NCBI GenBank assembly: GCA_015075375.1
Contig: JABTUM010000001.1
Coordinates: 53,201 to 117,200, forward strand
DNA from: Planctomycetota bacterium
GTDB lineage: Bacteria; Planctomycetota; SZUA-567; H5-PLA8
DNA length: 64,000 nt
Direction: 5' to 3'
Every line of letters begins with the position of its first letter. Positions within the stretch are counted from its first letter, which is position 1. The translations under genes were made by a program, and so were the position numbers. This document shows positions 28,106-36,800 of this stretch, piece by piece. A model generated the notes under the pieces. The model was not told where the DNA came from. It ran no database searches and worked only from the letters and a program-made list of their open reading frames with translations.

Positions 28106-28250
28106 GCACCAATTTGGTCCATGGAATCCATAGCAAATACCCATTTAATTCCAGCTCCTATTTCCAGCGTGGGTGTCCCTCCGCTCCCGTTCGCTCTCGC
28201 GTGCAACTTAAATGGGGTTTTGCTATGGATTCCATGGACCAACTTTGTGC
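28106..28250. repeat. Long inverted repeat with 43-bp arms and an iteron in its loop
   Basis: Arms at 28106-28148 and 28208-28250 match at 39 of 43 positions, including an exact 24-base core that begins TTGGTCCATGG. Each arm contains smaller palindromes (TCCATGGA and ATGGATTCCAT). The 59-bp loop contains GTGTCCCTCCGCTCCC (28173-28188), identical to the repeats inside the primase gene. It fills the space between the primase stop and the methyltransferase start. The structure could extrude as a cruciform or fold as single-stranded DNA, as replication origins and primase sites do. Confidence 0.7.
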
Positions 28251-28256
28251 AGTGGT

Positions 28257-30818
28257 TCATTTCAGCGTGATCCCTTCGTAATAAGCGCCTTCTTCACGAT
28301 GCCGCCGCTTCGTGATCTTGGGTGCCGCCGCGATCAGGTCCCGTCCAAACGAGGCCTTCGTGCCTACGCTGTGCCAGCCTTCGCGTGTGCACCACTGCGC
28401 CCAGGCGCGGTAGAGTTCGTCCACGGCGATCCGCAGCTCCGTGCCCACGCGCGTGCAGTCACGCACGAATGAACCGATGGGGCTAACCAGATCCTCGAGG
28501 TCTTCCACGAGTTGTTGTGCGCTCTGCGGCTGTACGAAGCGCCCGCGTGCGTGCAGCCGGCGCCAACCCGAAAGCGCCCAAAGCAGGATCCCGGGCAGCT
28601 CGGCCTTCAGCTTGTCCGTCAGGTCGTGGTCTTCGCGACCGAGGAAGGATTCCGTAAAGCGCAGGATCAGGAAGCGGCTGGAGAGCGCGCCGCTGGAGTC
28701 GGCCAGCTTCGGTAACTCGTTGGACAGAAACATCATGCGCGTGGGCAGCCGAAGCGTGACGGCTTCCTTGTGCTTACGGTCGATGGTGAGCGCGTCCTCG
28801 CCTGAGAGACATAGCAACCGCTCCACGAGCGTGGGCACGTCCTCGCCGGAGAAGCGCGCATCGCTGATGATGGCCAGACTCTTTCCGATGAGCGACTGGA
28901 GCCCAAAGGAACCGGCGAGGCCCGACGTCGTGGGGGCGCAGGTGTTGGCCTCGCCGATCAGTTCGGCCAGGATCCGCGCGATGGTGCCTTTGCCGCAGCG
29001 CTTGGGGCCGACCAAGAGCAGCATCTTCTGCTGCGACGTATCGGGCGTAAGGCAATACCCGAACCAATCTTGCAGGAGGTAGATGGCCTCTTCATCCTGG
29101 CCGAAGAGTTCCTCGAGGAACTGCATCCAGCGCTCGGGCGGCGGCGGATCGGGCGTGTAGTCGAATTCCAGGGCGTGCGTGCTGAAGAATAACGGCGTGG
29201 CCGGCAGGATCGTACCCGTGGGGATATGCAGGTTAAGCGATTTACAGGCCAGGATTTCCGAGGAATGCGGACGGTCTTTCGCGTCGCCTAGCCACGCCGG
29301 CGGCGTGAGATCCTTCGGGATGTGCGCGTAGGTGGCGATGGTCTGCAGCGCGGCCTTGACGGTTGAAGGGTTCGACTCGAACGGCGCGAGCTCTTCCTGA
29401 CCGGTCTGCTTGTTGTAGATGTACCGAAGCGCTTGATGCAGCCAGAGTTGCAAGGTGTTCTTCAAGGTCTCTTCTTCGATTTCCGCATAGCGGTTGCCCT
29501 GCCAGCGCCAGAGCATGCCGGCGTAGTACTGGAGCGTGCGGCCTTCTGGGTGCGCGTAGAACTCGCGGAGAAAGGATTCTGCCGTCGGCAGCGTGCGGCG
29601 TGGCGAGAGGACCAGGCGCTGGGTCTGGGGATCGAGTTGGCCGAGTTGGACCAACTCTCGCTCGCTGGAAACCTCGCCGAATTCACCGGATGCGTGTGGC
29701 GAGGAAGTCCGGACGTGGCCGCGGTACTGCTCCCGAACGCGTGCCAGCGCCTTCTCCAGCGTCATCGAACCGTAGCTGCCCTCGCCCCGCGGCTCGTCCC
29801 ATTTGGGGCGCATGAGTCCGGAGGCGCGGAAGAGGCGGTCGAGCTGCGACACGTCGCGCGTGTAGAAAGCCAGTTGGCAGCAGAGTTTAAGATCGGCTTC
29901 GCTCTGCGACATGGTCCGCACGAGCGGGTTCTCCCACTGGCCCGCCCAGAGCGCTTCGAACTTCTCGGCGGCTTTGCTGCGGCGAATCAGCGCGAGGATG
30001 GCGTCGTCGGTAAGCGGCGTGGGACAGCGGGCCGTAAGGACCGGAGGGACAGTAGCGGCTTCAAGTGTCCCTCCGCTCCCCGCGAGGTGTCCCTCCGGTC
30101 CGCACGCAGGTGTCCCTCCGCTCGGTTCGAAGTGTCCCTCCGCTCCCGCCTCGACTGTCCCTCCGCTCAGGAGGCGTTGGACGCTGGATTTGGCGATGTT
30201 CAAATGCTCGGCGATCTGCCGGATCGAGAGCCCTTCCGCGCTCAACTCGTGTACTTTTTCGTTGGCTCCCGCGGCCGGCCAGACCATGGTGCATATGTGT
30301 TGCAGCTCGGCTTGCCGTGCCTGAAGGTCGGTTGGGTAGCCGGGGAATAGGTTCCCCGTCATCACGAAGAAGCGCGACTTCTCGTAGATGGCGCACTCGC
30401 CACCCCATGGCATCGCCGGCTTCGCACAGGCAGCGGTATGCTTCTTCCCCAGCAGCAGCACATGCAGCCCGTCGCCCGACGGCGAGATCTCGGTGTAGGA
30501 GTCGAGCGTCCGGACAATTCGCTCCGCCTCCGGATGCAGCACGCCGTCCTTCAGGCAGTGGTCCAAGTCGACGCCGACGATCCCGCCGCCCGCGGCAAAG
30601 ACGAAGCCCAGCCCCGAGTGCCCGCCTGACTCGATGGCGTCGCAGGCCGCCTCGAACGTGGCCCAGGTGGCCGGGTCCGTGGACGAGGCTTTCCCGCTGC
30701 CATTCGGGGCGTAGGGAACCTTCGTCTGGCGCCCTTTGACGGGCTCGTGCCGCCAGCAGACCCACTGCGGGATGGCCTTCAGCGAGGCCGGAAGATGTGC
30801 GAGAGAGACATACGGCAC
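28257..30818 (-). CDS. Phage/plasmid primase-helicase with internal HTH and iteron-coding linker
   Basis: An 853-residue protein. Residues 1-180 form a primase-polymerase-like domain (IPQWVCWRHE, GIVGVDLDHC with catalytic Asp residues at 84 and 86, SPSGDGLHV). A helix-turn-helix follows at 196-217 (LSIRQIAEHLNIAKSSVQRL). Then comes an odd Gly-rich linker, 218-258, with alternating SGGT and EGH words, encoded by the iteron array. The C-terminal part is a D5/P4-type superfamily 3 helicase with Walker A GPKRCGKGT (604-612), DARFSGEDVP and LPTRMMFLSNELP. It would unwind and prime at the element's origin. This fusion of primase, DNA-binding and helicase parts is the initiator type of P4-like elements. 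Confidence 0.9.
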   Translation of the reverse strand: MPYVSLAHLPASLKAIPQWVCWRHEPVKGRQTKVPYAPNGSGKASSTDPATWATFEAACDAIESGGHSGLGFVFAAGGGIVGVDLDHCLKDGVLHPEAERIVRTLDSYTEISPSGDGLHVLLLGKKHTAACAKPAMPWGGECAIYEKSRFFVMTGNLFPGYPTDLQARQAELQHICTMVWPAAGANEKVHELSAEGLSIRQIAEHLNIAKSSVQRLLSGGTVEAGAEGHFEPSGGTPACGPEGHLAGSGGTLEAATVPPVLTARCPTPLTDDAILALIRRSKAAEKFEALWAGQWENPLVRTMSQSEADLKLCCQLAFYTRDVSQLDRLFRASGLMRPKWDEPRGEGSYGSMTLEKALARVREQYRGHVRTSSPHASGEFGEVSSERELVQLGQLDPQTQRLVLSPRRTLPTAESFLREFYAHPEGRTLQYYAGMLWRWQGNRYAEIEEETLKNTLQLWLHQALRYIYNKQTGQEELAPFESNPSTVKAALQTIATYAHIPKDLTPPAWLGDAKDRPHSSEILACKSLNLHIPTGTILPATPLFFSTHALEFDYTPDPPPPERWMQFLEELFGQDEEAIYLLQDWFGYCLTPDTSQQKMLLLVGPKRCGKGTIARILAELIGEANTCAPTTSGLAGSFGLQSLIGKSLAIISDARFSGEDVPTLVERLLCLSGEDALTIDRKHKEAVTLRLPTRMMFLSNELPKLADSSGALSSRFLILRFTESFLGREDHDLTDKLKAELPGILLWALSGWRRLHARGRFVQPQSAQQLVEDLEDLVSPIGSFVRDCTRVGTELRIAVDELYRAWAQWCTREGWHSVGTKASFGRDLIAAAPKITKRRHREEGAYYEGITLK
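30038..30170. repeat. Iteron array inside the primase gene
   Basis: Five direct copies of GTGTCCCTCCGCTCCC or a close variant start at 30065, 30087, 30110, 30132 and 30155, so spacing alternates 22, 23, 22 and 23 bases. One inverted copy lies at 30038-30053. Because the spacing is not a multiple of three, successive copies are read in different frames (SGGT, then EGH). The DNA pattern, not a peptide repeat, is therefore conserved. The spacing of about two helical turns is like that of plasmid iterons. A further copy is at 28173-28188. Confidence 0.8.
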
Positions 30819-30865
30819 GGGGGGACTCCATGCCCTTGTGGGCGTACGACCGCACGGCCTAGGCG

Positions 30866-33007
30866 TCAGGCTTGCGGTAATTCGTGCCAGCGCGCGAGCA
30901 ACGTCCTGCGCGCCGACGCTTCGTTCTTGGATGCCGCGCGGCGCAGACCAAAGGCGTCCCCCACCAGGACCAAGGTCTGCGAAGCGCGCGTGACTCCCGT
31001 GTAGAGCAGCGGGCGCGATGCGAAGAAGTGCGACTTATGCGTAACCAGGACCACGCACGGGAACTCGCTGCCCTGGGTCTTGTGCACGGTCAGGGCGTAG
31101 GCCAGGATCAGCTGGTCGCGTTTGTCTTTGGGCACGAACTTCACGCCTTCCTGCTCGAACTCGACCGTGACGCCCTCCCCCTCCACGCTCGTCACGTAGC
31201 CGATCGTCCCGTTCATGATCCCCAGTTCGTAGTCGTTGACCGTCTGAATGACCTTGTCGCCCACGCCCAGGCCTTTACGGACCTCACCGTGATGCAGCGC
31301 CTGGAGCACCTCGTTGAGCGCTTTGGTGCCCAGCGGGCCTTTGTGCGTCGGCGTGAGCACCTGGATGTCCCGCAGCGGGTCGTAGCCGAAGCGATTGGGC
31401 AGCTTGTCGCGAATGAGATCGCGCAGGTACGCGACCAGCGCCGGCGGATCCTTGTAGCGGTCCACGACGATCCAGCCTTCGTGGTTCTCGTCCGAAGGGG
31501 CGACGACGCCATCGAGCACTCTTGAACAGTTGGTCTTCAGGATCCCGGCGTGGCGGTGGACCTGCGTGAGCAAGACGGTGGGCGCCAGTTCGAAGCGCAG
31601 GATATCCCGTAGCGCATTCCCCGGGCCCACCGGCGGCAACTGGTTATGGTCGCCGACTAGGATCAGGCGCGTGCGCGCGAAGTCGATCCGGTCAATAAGT
31701 GCGGCCAGGAGCAAGACATCGACCATGGACGTCTCGTCCACGATCACCACGTCGTAACCGGGCTGGGCGGTCCTTTCGGCGCCTTCGCCGGGCTCGTAGC
31801 GCTCCGAAAGGCTCTCCCGAAGAAACTCCCGCCCATTGTAGTGGAGCAGCCGGTGGATCGTCTGCGCCTCGATCTGCGCGCCCTGCTCTTGGAGCAGGTC
31901 CTGGATCCGCCGCGCGGCCTTTCCCGTAGGCGCACAGGCCGCGATGGAAAGCCCCGCGTCTTGGAAGGCCAGCGCCAGGCGCGCCACGACGGTGGACTTC
32001 CCCGTGCCGGCGCCTCCGGTGATCACGCTGACGACGTGCCGAAGCGCGCACTCGTAGGCTTTAACCTGATCTTCCTGCAGCCCCATCGCGTGCCCCTGCT
32101 TGGGCGTGATGGGTCGAAGCTTCTGCGCGTGGGCTTTAAGCGCCTCCAGGATGAGCTGCTCGGCCTTGAGCAGATACGGGAAGGTGACTGCGGCGCCTTC
32201 GGCCACGAGGTCCTCTTCGTCGAGCAGCGTCTTGCCACGGGTCTTGATAAGGTCCGTAGCATTCAAGCCGTCGAGACTGAGTGCCTCGCCGGCCGTGGCG
32301 ACTAGATCCTTGCCCAGCGTCCAAGTATGCCCTTCGCTGACCTCCTCGCGCAGCGTATGGCGCAGGCACGCGTCGATCCGGCCCGGGTGGTCCTTCGGGA
32401 TGCCCATACGCTGGGCGATTTGGTCCACGCGCTTGAAGCCGTACCCGTCCACATAACGGATCAGCATGTACGGGTCGCGCTTGAGGATCCCCACCACGCT
32501 GGCTCCAAAGGTCTCGGTGAGCGTGGCGATCTGGCGCATGGTCAGGCCGAAGGACGCCAAGTACGTGCGCAGCTCGTTCTCGGCTTCGTTGCGTAGCCAG
32601 ATCTCGCGCAGGTTCTCCAGAACCTTCATGGCAATCTTGGTGCTCTGGTGAAACTCGGTCAGGTCGCCCTTCAGCAGTTCGCCCAGGTGCTGCGCGTTCT
32701 TCGCATAGGCGACGATCTTTTCGGCCTTCTTCTCCCCGATCCCCTTGAAGCCCTCGTGCTTGGTGAGGTACTCGGTTAAGCCTGCCCCGGTCTGCGGCAG
32801 CGCGTAGGCGATCTCTTGGGCCTCGAACTGAGGCCCGAACTCGGAGTCGTTCACCCATTCCCCGGTGAGCGCCACCCAATCGCAGAAGTTGGCGCAGAAG
32901 CGCCCCCGAAAGCGCACGGACTTGCCCTCTTCCGTGCGCATCACGCCGGCCGAGAAGGTGGCCGAGGCGTGGAAGATCTTCTCGATAAACCCTCGAACGG
33001 TGGTCAT
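30866..33007 (-). CDS. RecD2-like superfamily 1 DNA helicase
   Basis: A 713-residue helicase. The start at 33007 (MTTVRGFIEKIF) overlaps the upstream nuclease stop by ATGA; the open frame upstream of it is only a shadow of that gene. N-terminal part: OB-like domain and helix-hairpin-helix (YLTKHEGFKGIGEKKAEKIV). Helicase motifs: Walker A GGAGTGKST (331-339), DETSMVD, VGDHNQLPPVG and the C-terminal YALTVHKTQGSEF. Layout and length match RecD2 of phages and bacteria without RecBC. It probably works with the ERCC4 nuclease and the Cas4-like exonuclease in processing replication or recombination intermediates. Confidence 0.93.
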   Translation of the reverse strand: MTTVRGFIEKIFHASATFSAGVMRTEEGKSVRFRGRFCANFCDWVALTGEWVNDSEFGPQFEAQEIAYALPQTGAGLTEYLTKHEGFKGIGEKKAEKIVAYAKNAQHLGELLKGDLTEFHQSTKIAMKVLENLREIWLRNEAENELRTYLASFGLTMRQIATLTETFGASVVGILKRDPYMLIRYVDGYGFKRVDQIAQRMGIPKDHPGRIDACLRHTLREEVSEGHTWTLGKDLVATAGEALSLDGLNATDLIKTRGKTLLDEEDLVAEGAAVTFPYLLKAEQLILEALKAHAQKLRPITPKQGHAMGLQEDQVKAYECALRHVVSVITGGAGTGKSTVVARLALAFQDAGLSIAACAPTGKAARRIQDLLQEQGAQIEAQTIHRLLHYNGREFLRESLSERYEPGEGAERTAQPGYDVVIVDETSMVDVLLLAALIDRIDFARTRLILVGDHNQLPPVGPGNALRDILRFELAPTVLLTQVHRHAGILKTNCSRVLDGVVAPSDENHEGWIVVDRYKDPPALVAYLRDLIRDKLPNRFGYDPLRDIQVLTPTHKGPLGTKALNEVLQALHHGEVRKGLGVGDKVIQTVNDYELGIMNGTIGYVTSVEGEGVTVEFEQEGVKFVPKDKRDQLILAYALTVHKTQGSEFPCVVLVTHKSHFFASRPLLYTGVTRASQTLVLVGDAFGLRRAASKNEASARRTLLARWHELPQA

Positions 33008-33447
33008 GCGACGGCTTCCTGGGCCTGGAGACGAACGAACATACGCAAGAACTGCTCGGTGTAACAGCGCGCCGCGGGGCGCGAGCCGCACCAGAAGACC
33101 GGCACGCGGTGGCGCAGCGAAACGTGCAGGGCGGAGCCCAGAAGCGTCTGCGGCCAGACCACACGCAGCGTCTCGGCATGCGCCCCGCGCAGGACCGCGT
33201 CCAGATCGGCCTCCACCACCACGCATGCCGCGAGATAGGTCTGTAAGCGTTCCAGTTCCTGGGCGAAGCGAGCCCGGTCGTGGACCACCGTCTTCGCGAA
33301 ATCCGCCAGGCTCTTACGTTCCACCGCCACCTGGCTCTCGAAGCCCTCGACGGAGTAGTCGCCGGCTTCGAGCTTCCGGCGCACGCTGGCGCAGCCGAAC
33401 TCGTAGGGCAGCTGCTCGCGCGTGTCGACGACGATGCGGAAGTCCAC
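33004..33447 (-). CDS. ERCC4/XPF-type nuclease
   Basis: A 147-residue protein with the ERCC4 nuclease signature: DTREQ (8-12), GDYS (29-32) and VERKSLADF (42-50), the ERKxxxD catalytic motif. Only the nuclease domain is present; no helix-hairpin-helix pair, so DNA targeting must come from a partner such as the coupled helicase gene (ATGA overlap). It would cut branched DNA structures or act on replication forks. Confidence 0.88.
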   Translation of the reverse strand: MDFRIVVDTREQLPYEFGCASVRRKLEAGDYSVEGFESQVAVERKSLADFAKTVVHDRARFAQELERLQTYLAACVVVEADLDAVLRGAHAETLRVVWPQTLLGSALHVSLRHRVPVFWCGSRPAARCYTEQFLRMFVRLQAQEAVA

Positions 33448-33473
33448 GTGGGCGGTTCCTTGGGTCTTTAGGC

Positions 33474-33953
33474 TTAGAAGGCGATCCCGTCGGCCGGAGG
33501 AATGCCCGCCGGGATCTGCAGCCGCTTGTTGAAGTAAAGGTTTGCATACTCACCCTTGGTCCGCTTCGTGACCTCGAGCGAGACGTCCAGCATCGCGTCG
33601 AGGTGCTTAGGCAGGTCGCTGAGTTTGGGGACGTCCAGCCCCAGGACCTTCAGGTCGGCCTTGAAGAACGGGAGCGCCGCCGGCGTGAAGACGGAGTTCT
33701 TGAAGAGATGTCGCCCCGCGTGCGCGCCCGTGAGGATCACCAGATCGAACTGCAGCATGGGGTTGCCCGACTGGGATTTGGTTAAGCGCACCGAATGGAC
33801 CCGCGCCTGGTACTTCCCGTCGGGAATCTCATCGACCTCGGCGGCCTCTACCTTGGCGTACTCGCCGTCCAGCGCCGACAGATCCACGGACGGATCGGTC
33901 CTTTCCTGCGGCGCCATCTCGGAAGCATCGAACGGATTGGGATGGGTGTTCAC
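33474..33953 (-). CDS. DUF669-family phage protein (putative ssDNA-binding)
   Basis: A 159-residue protein. The acidic start is followed by the DUF669 core (IPDGKYQARVHSVRLTKSQSGNPML, FKNSVFTPAALPFFKADLKVLGL). In phages this family is coded next to Sak4-like recombination ATPases and is believed to bind single-stranded DNA. It overlaps the Sak4-like gene by ATGA, which supports a joint role. Confidence 0.8.
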   Translation of the reverse strand: MNTHPNPFDASEMAPQERTDPSVDLSALDGEYAKVEAAEVDEIPDGKYQARVHSVRLTKSQSGNPMLQFDLVILTGAHAGRHLFKNSVFTPAALPFFKADLKVLGLDVPKLSDLPKHLDAMLDVSLEVTKRTKGEYANLYFNKRLQIPAGIPPADGIAF

Positions 33954-34684
33954 TTGGCGTTCTCCTTGTTCTTGGCCGGAATCGGCGCGTTAAAGGCCTT
34001 GGCAAAGGCTTCAAAATCCAACGGTAACGTCTCGGGCAAGCGGCCCGTGCGGTCGCCGGCCTCGTAGGCCGGGTGCGGCTTTGTGCGCAAGACGCGGTGC
34101 GTGACGACGTTGCCGTCCTTGTCGCGCGTGGCCGTCGTGTCGCAGTAGAGGATGATGTCCACGAGGCCCAGGACCACTCCGCGGGCGCGCTCAGGGAGGC
34201 TCGGCATCGTGCGCGTGTAGTTGCCCGTTCGCGTCTCGATCTCGCGGTCCACGGAGTGGCTGATCAGGATGAGGCCGTAGGGCAGGCTGGCCAACCGAGT
34301 GAGGACACGGTGCCATTCGTTCTTCACGAAGGCCCAGCCTTTACCGTGCGGGAGGTCGCCCTCGTACTCGACGCCGTGCTGCGCATTGACGTGATCGGAG
34401 CAGGACTTGAACGAGTTATCGACCGTGTCGATCACGATGGTTTTAAACTTGTGGTTGCCCGCCGCGACCAGCTTGCAGGCCTCCAGAAAATCGGCCCACG
34501 TGTACGTGGGAATCTTGAAGACCTCCAGCTCGCTCAAGCCCGGCTCGCACTCGAGGAAGAGCGCATCGGGGAAGCGTGCGGCGAGGGAGCTTTTCCCAAT
34601 CTTCGGTGGGCCGTACACCAGGATGGACTTCGTGGTGAAGTCTGTCGTAGGCTTGGCACGGGCCGTGGGCAACGCAATGGGCAT
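33950..34684 (-). CDS. Sak4-like RecA-fold recombination ATPase
   Basis: A 244-residue ATPase (start MPIALPTARAK at 34684, AAAGGA eight to nine bases before). Walker A GPPKIGKSS (25-33), Walker B-like KTIVIDTVDNS and sensor LILISHSVD are visible. The family (AAA_24/Sak4) is a single-strand annealing or recombinase helper of phages. Upstream extension of the frame was rejected because it overlaps the nuclease gene in another frame. Confidence 0.88.
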   Translation of the reverse strand: MPIALPTARAKPTTDFTTKSILVYGPPKIGKSSLAARFPDALFLECEPGLSELEVFKIPTYTWADFLEACKLVAAGNHKFKTIVIDTVDNSFKSCSDHVNAQHGVEYEGDLPHGKGWAFVKNEWHRVLTRLASLPYGLILISHSVDREIETRTGNYTRTMPSLPERARGVVLGLVDIILYCDTTATRDKDGNVVTHRVLRTKPHPAYEAGDRTGRLPETLPLDFEAFAKAFNAPIPAKNKENAK

Positions 34685-34700
34685 GAGCAAGAGTCCTTTC

Positions 34701-35717
34701 CTAAAACGCGGTTTCGGATGACTTCGAGGCAAGCGACAGTTCTTCGTGCGGCGGCTTCGAAATAAACAGGTTGTCGCGGACGTTCGGATTGAACCCCGAC
34801 TGGCAGTACGCCAGGTACTCGCACGGGCGCGACCAGGCGAAGCAATGTGCAGTATTAAGAAGCCACTTCCCGCGCCGGCGAGCGTCGAGGAACTGCTGTG
34901 AAATTTCCCAAATCTCGTCCTGCAGCATCGCGAGGCGATCCTGGCTAAGGTAAATCTGCTCTCGGTGGAAGGCCTCAGGTCGCGAATACCACTCCGCCAG
35001 GCGCGCTTCAAACTCCTCATCCGTCTCGGGCAGTTCGCGCTTCGCATTACTCTTGCCGCTTTTGTTCTTGGCCGCGAGGACTTGAACGCGCGCTTCGTAC
35101 TCGGCCTCGGTCTCGCCGGCACGTTGCTGCAACCGCGTCTTCAGCAGGACGTTGTAGATGACGCCGACGATGGGAAATCCGATTTGGCGCAGGTAGTAGC
35201 TGTAGAGCGCAATTTGCGTGTCGGTCCAGAGTTTGTCGAGATAACTGCCATCGAGCGTGGCCGCCGTTTTATGTTCGAGCAGGTAGAGTTCCTTGCCTAC
35301 CCGCACGATCCCATCGACCTTACCGGCGACCGTAAAGGTCTGGCTCGCTCGTCCCGTGTCGGGGTTGCGAATCTCGGCTTCGAATTCCCGCTCAATGGCC
35401 ACCACTTCGAACTCTTCCTGCGCGTAGCGGTGCGCGTAGCCGCAAAAGAGCGCACGCGCCCGCTGCCATTGCCCTTTGACTTGTAGATCGCCCTTACGCC
35501 CCGGGAACTGCGCATCCAGGTAATCGAGGACCGTGCCCAGGCGCTTGGCATCATTGGGCAACGTGTACCACTGTTGCAGAGCCTCGTGGATCGCGCTTCC
35601 GAAGGTCAACGTCTCGGGCTTCTCGCGCGTGGTGAGCCCCTGCAGATACCGCAGTTCGTACTTCCGGGGACAGCAGCGGAAGGTGTTCAGTCCGGAGAAA
35701 GTCAGGATGCTTTTCAT
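34701..35717 (-). CDS. Cas4/RecB-like PD-(D/E)XK nuclease with Fe-S Cys
   Basis: A 338-residue protein starting MKSILTFSGLNTFRCCPRKY at 35717, which overlaps the upstream gene by ATGA. Nuclease motifs: GSAIHEALQ, GKVDG (Asp near 135) and LLEHKT (Glu 148, Lys 150). One Cys pair near residues 15-16 and three late Cys (HCFAWSRPCEYLAYC) suit an iron-sulfur cluster of the AddB/Cas4 type. It is probably a 5'-3' exonuclease that makes single-stranded ends for the Sak4/DUF669 pair. Confidence 0.9.
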   Translation of the reverse strand: MKSILTFSGLNTFRCCPRKYELRYLQGLTTREKPETLTFGSAIHEALQQWYTLPNDAKRLGTVLDYLDAQFPGRKGDLQVKGQWQRARALFCGYAHRYAQEEFEVVAIEREFEAEIRNPDTGRASQTFTVAGKVDGIVRVGKELYLLEHKTAATLDGSYLDKLWTDTQIALYSYYLRQIGFPIVGVIYNVLLKTRLQQRAGETEAEYEARVQVLAAKNKSGKSNAKRELPETDEEFEARLAEWYSRPEAFHREQIYLSQDRLAMLQDEIWEISQQFLDARRRGKWLLNTAHCFAWSRPCEYLAYCQSGFNPNVRDNLFISKPPHEELSLASKSSETAF

Positions 35718-36019
35718 CGCCGCGCCCCTTGTGGCGCGTCGGCCTTGGGGGCTTCGATCCGGCGAACCGAGTAGGAATTCTGACCGAACTCTTCGCTCAA
35801 GTAGCCCACGAAAATCTGCAGCAGATCGCGCCCCGCCGGCGAAGTCGCGTGGATCACGCAAGAGCGCGCTGCTACGTCCATCCGGTGTTCGGCTTCAAGC
35901 CGAACTTGCGGCTGGCCGTGCAGCGCTTCGGCGGCGATGATCGCCAACTGCAAGGTGTCCTGCACGTCGTCGAGCGGAATGGACGCGTCGAAAATGACTT
36001 GATAGGTTCCACTGTTCAT
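35714..36019 (-). CDS. Hypothetical protein at head of recombination operon
   Basis: A 101-residue protein (MNSGTYQVIFDASIPLDDVQDTL...). It has no recognised family; the sequence suggests an alpha/beta fold with two long strands. It overlaps the nuclease gene by ATGA and starts the run of recombination genes. The open frame is supported by this coupling. Confidence 0.68.
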   Translation of the reverse strand: MNSGTYQVIFDASIPLDDVQDTLQLAIIAAEALHGQPQVRLEAEHRMDVAARSCVIHATSPAGRDLLQIFVGYLSEEFGQNSYSVRRIEAPKADAPQGARR

Positions 36020-36078
36020 CGCTTCGTCCTCGCGTGGGTCTCTATTTGGTTATTACTCATGTAGCGGTTCATTCTGTG

Positions 36079-36690
36079 TCAGGTATTTTGACGGAATTCC
36101 TTCACAGCATTGAGCTGCATTAGTTTTCGCTTGACTGCACTGAGATCGCGATAAATGTTCGCGCGATCCGTGTGTAGCACTACAGCGGCCTCTGAGATGG
36201 ACATCCTGCCGAGCAGCTCACAGAGGCGCTTCAGCTTGGGTGGCAGACGGGAAATGGTCTCTGCATTCTCTAAATTTCGCTCCGCCCCTCGGCCCGTGGG
36301 ATCTCGCGGATCGGCATGCGTATCAGAGCGTTTCAACGGCTCGTCGTTGTCGGTAGCCACGACCTCGTCGAGCGGCTGAATCCCGCGCCGCCAACGGCTC
36401 TTGGATGACTTTCGGCGCTTTAGAAAGTGGGCAATCTGGTTTCGAAGCACACGACGTATGAATCGGTCGGAGCTAGACCTACGTGGATCGAAACGTGGCC
36501 ATCGCTTCCATAAGTCCAGAAGGAGGTCCTGCTGGAGATCATCCACCTCATCGGGTGAGAGCCGAATGAAATACGCCAACCGACGTGCCTTCTGGCGAAC
36601 GAGATTTGCGGCAAGTTCCCCCTCCCATGCAGGAGAAGGCAAAGCGGGGCAGGGGGCTGCGTGGGACTGAAAGGGCGCACACGTTTCCAT
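36079..36690 (-). CDS. Sigma-70 family RNA polymerase sigma factor of the element
   Basis: A 203-residue protein with region 2 (LAANLVRQKARRLAYFIRLSPDEVDDLQQDLLLDLWKRW, split here as LSPDEVDDLQQ and DLWKRWPRFDP) and region 4 helix-turn-helix (MSISEAAVVLHTDRANIYRDL). Size and domains are those of an ECF-type sigma factor. It lies first in the minus-strand module, so it may switch on the replication genes. Phased CGACAA repeats lie in front of it. The region between domains is long and charged. Confidence 0.85.
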   Translation of the reverse strand: METCAPFQSHAAPCPALPSPAWEGELAANLVRQKARRLAYFIRLSPDEVDDLQQDLLLDLWKRWPRFDPRRSSSDRFIRRVLRNQIAHFLKRRKSSKSRWRRGIQPLDEVVATDNDEPLKRSDTHADPRDPTGRGAERNLENAETISRLPPKLKRLCELLGRMSISEAAVVLHTDRANIYRDLSAVKRKLMQLNAVKEFRQNT

Positions 36691-36734
36691 GCGCGCAGTA
36701 AGAACTATTTTTCTCGAAAGTCATTGACGGGGAA

Positions 36735-36800
36735 TTGTCGAAGGACGCAAAACTTCACGTCAAAGCCACGACAAAACTACGACAAAACTACGACAAATTC
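36735..36800. repeat. 11-bp tandem repeats upstream of the sigma gene
   Basis: ACGACAAAACT occurs at 36768-36778 and 36779-36789, and ACGACAAATTC at 36790-36800. An inverted core TTGTCG is at 36735-36740. The period equals one helical turn, so a protein could bind side by side. The repeats are 78-110 bases before the sigma factor start. Confidence 0.55.

Noticed and set aside
30038..30170. Peptide repeat (SGGT/EGH) as a protein feature of the primase
   Set aside because: The unit spacing is not a multiple of three, so frames alternate; the DNA repeat explains it better.
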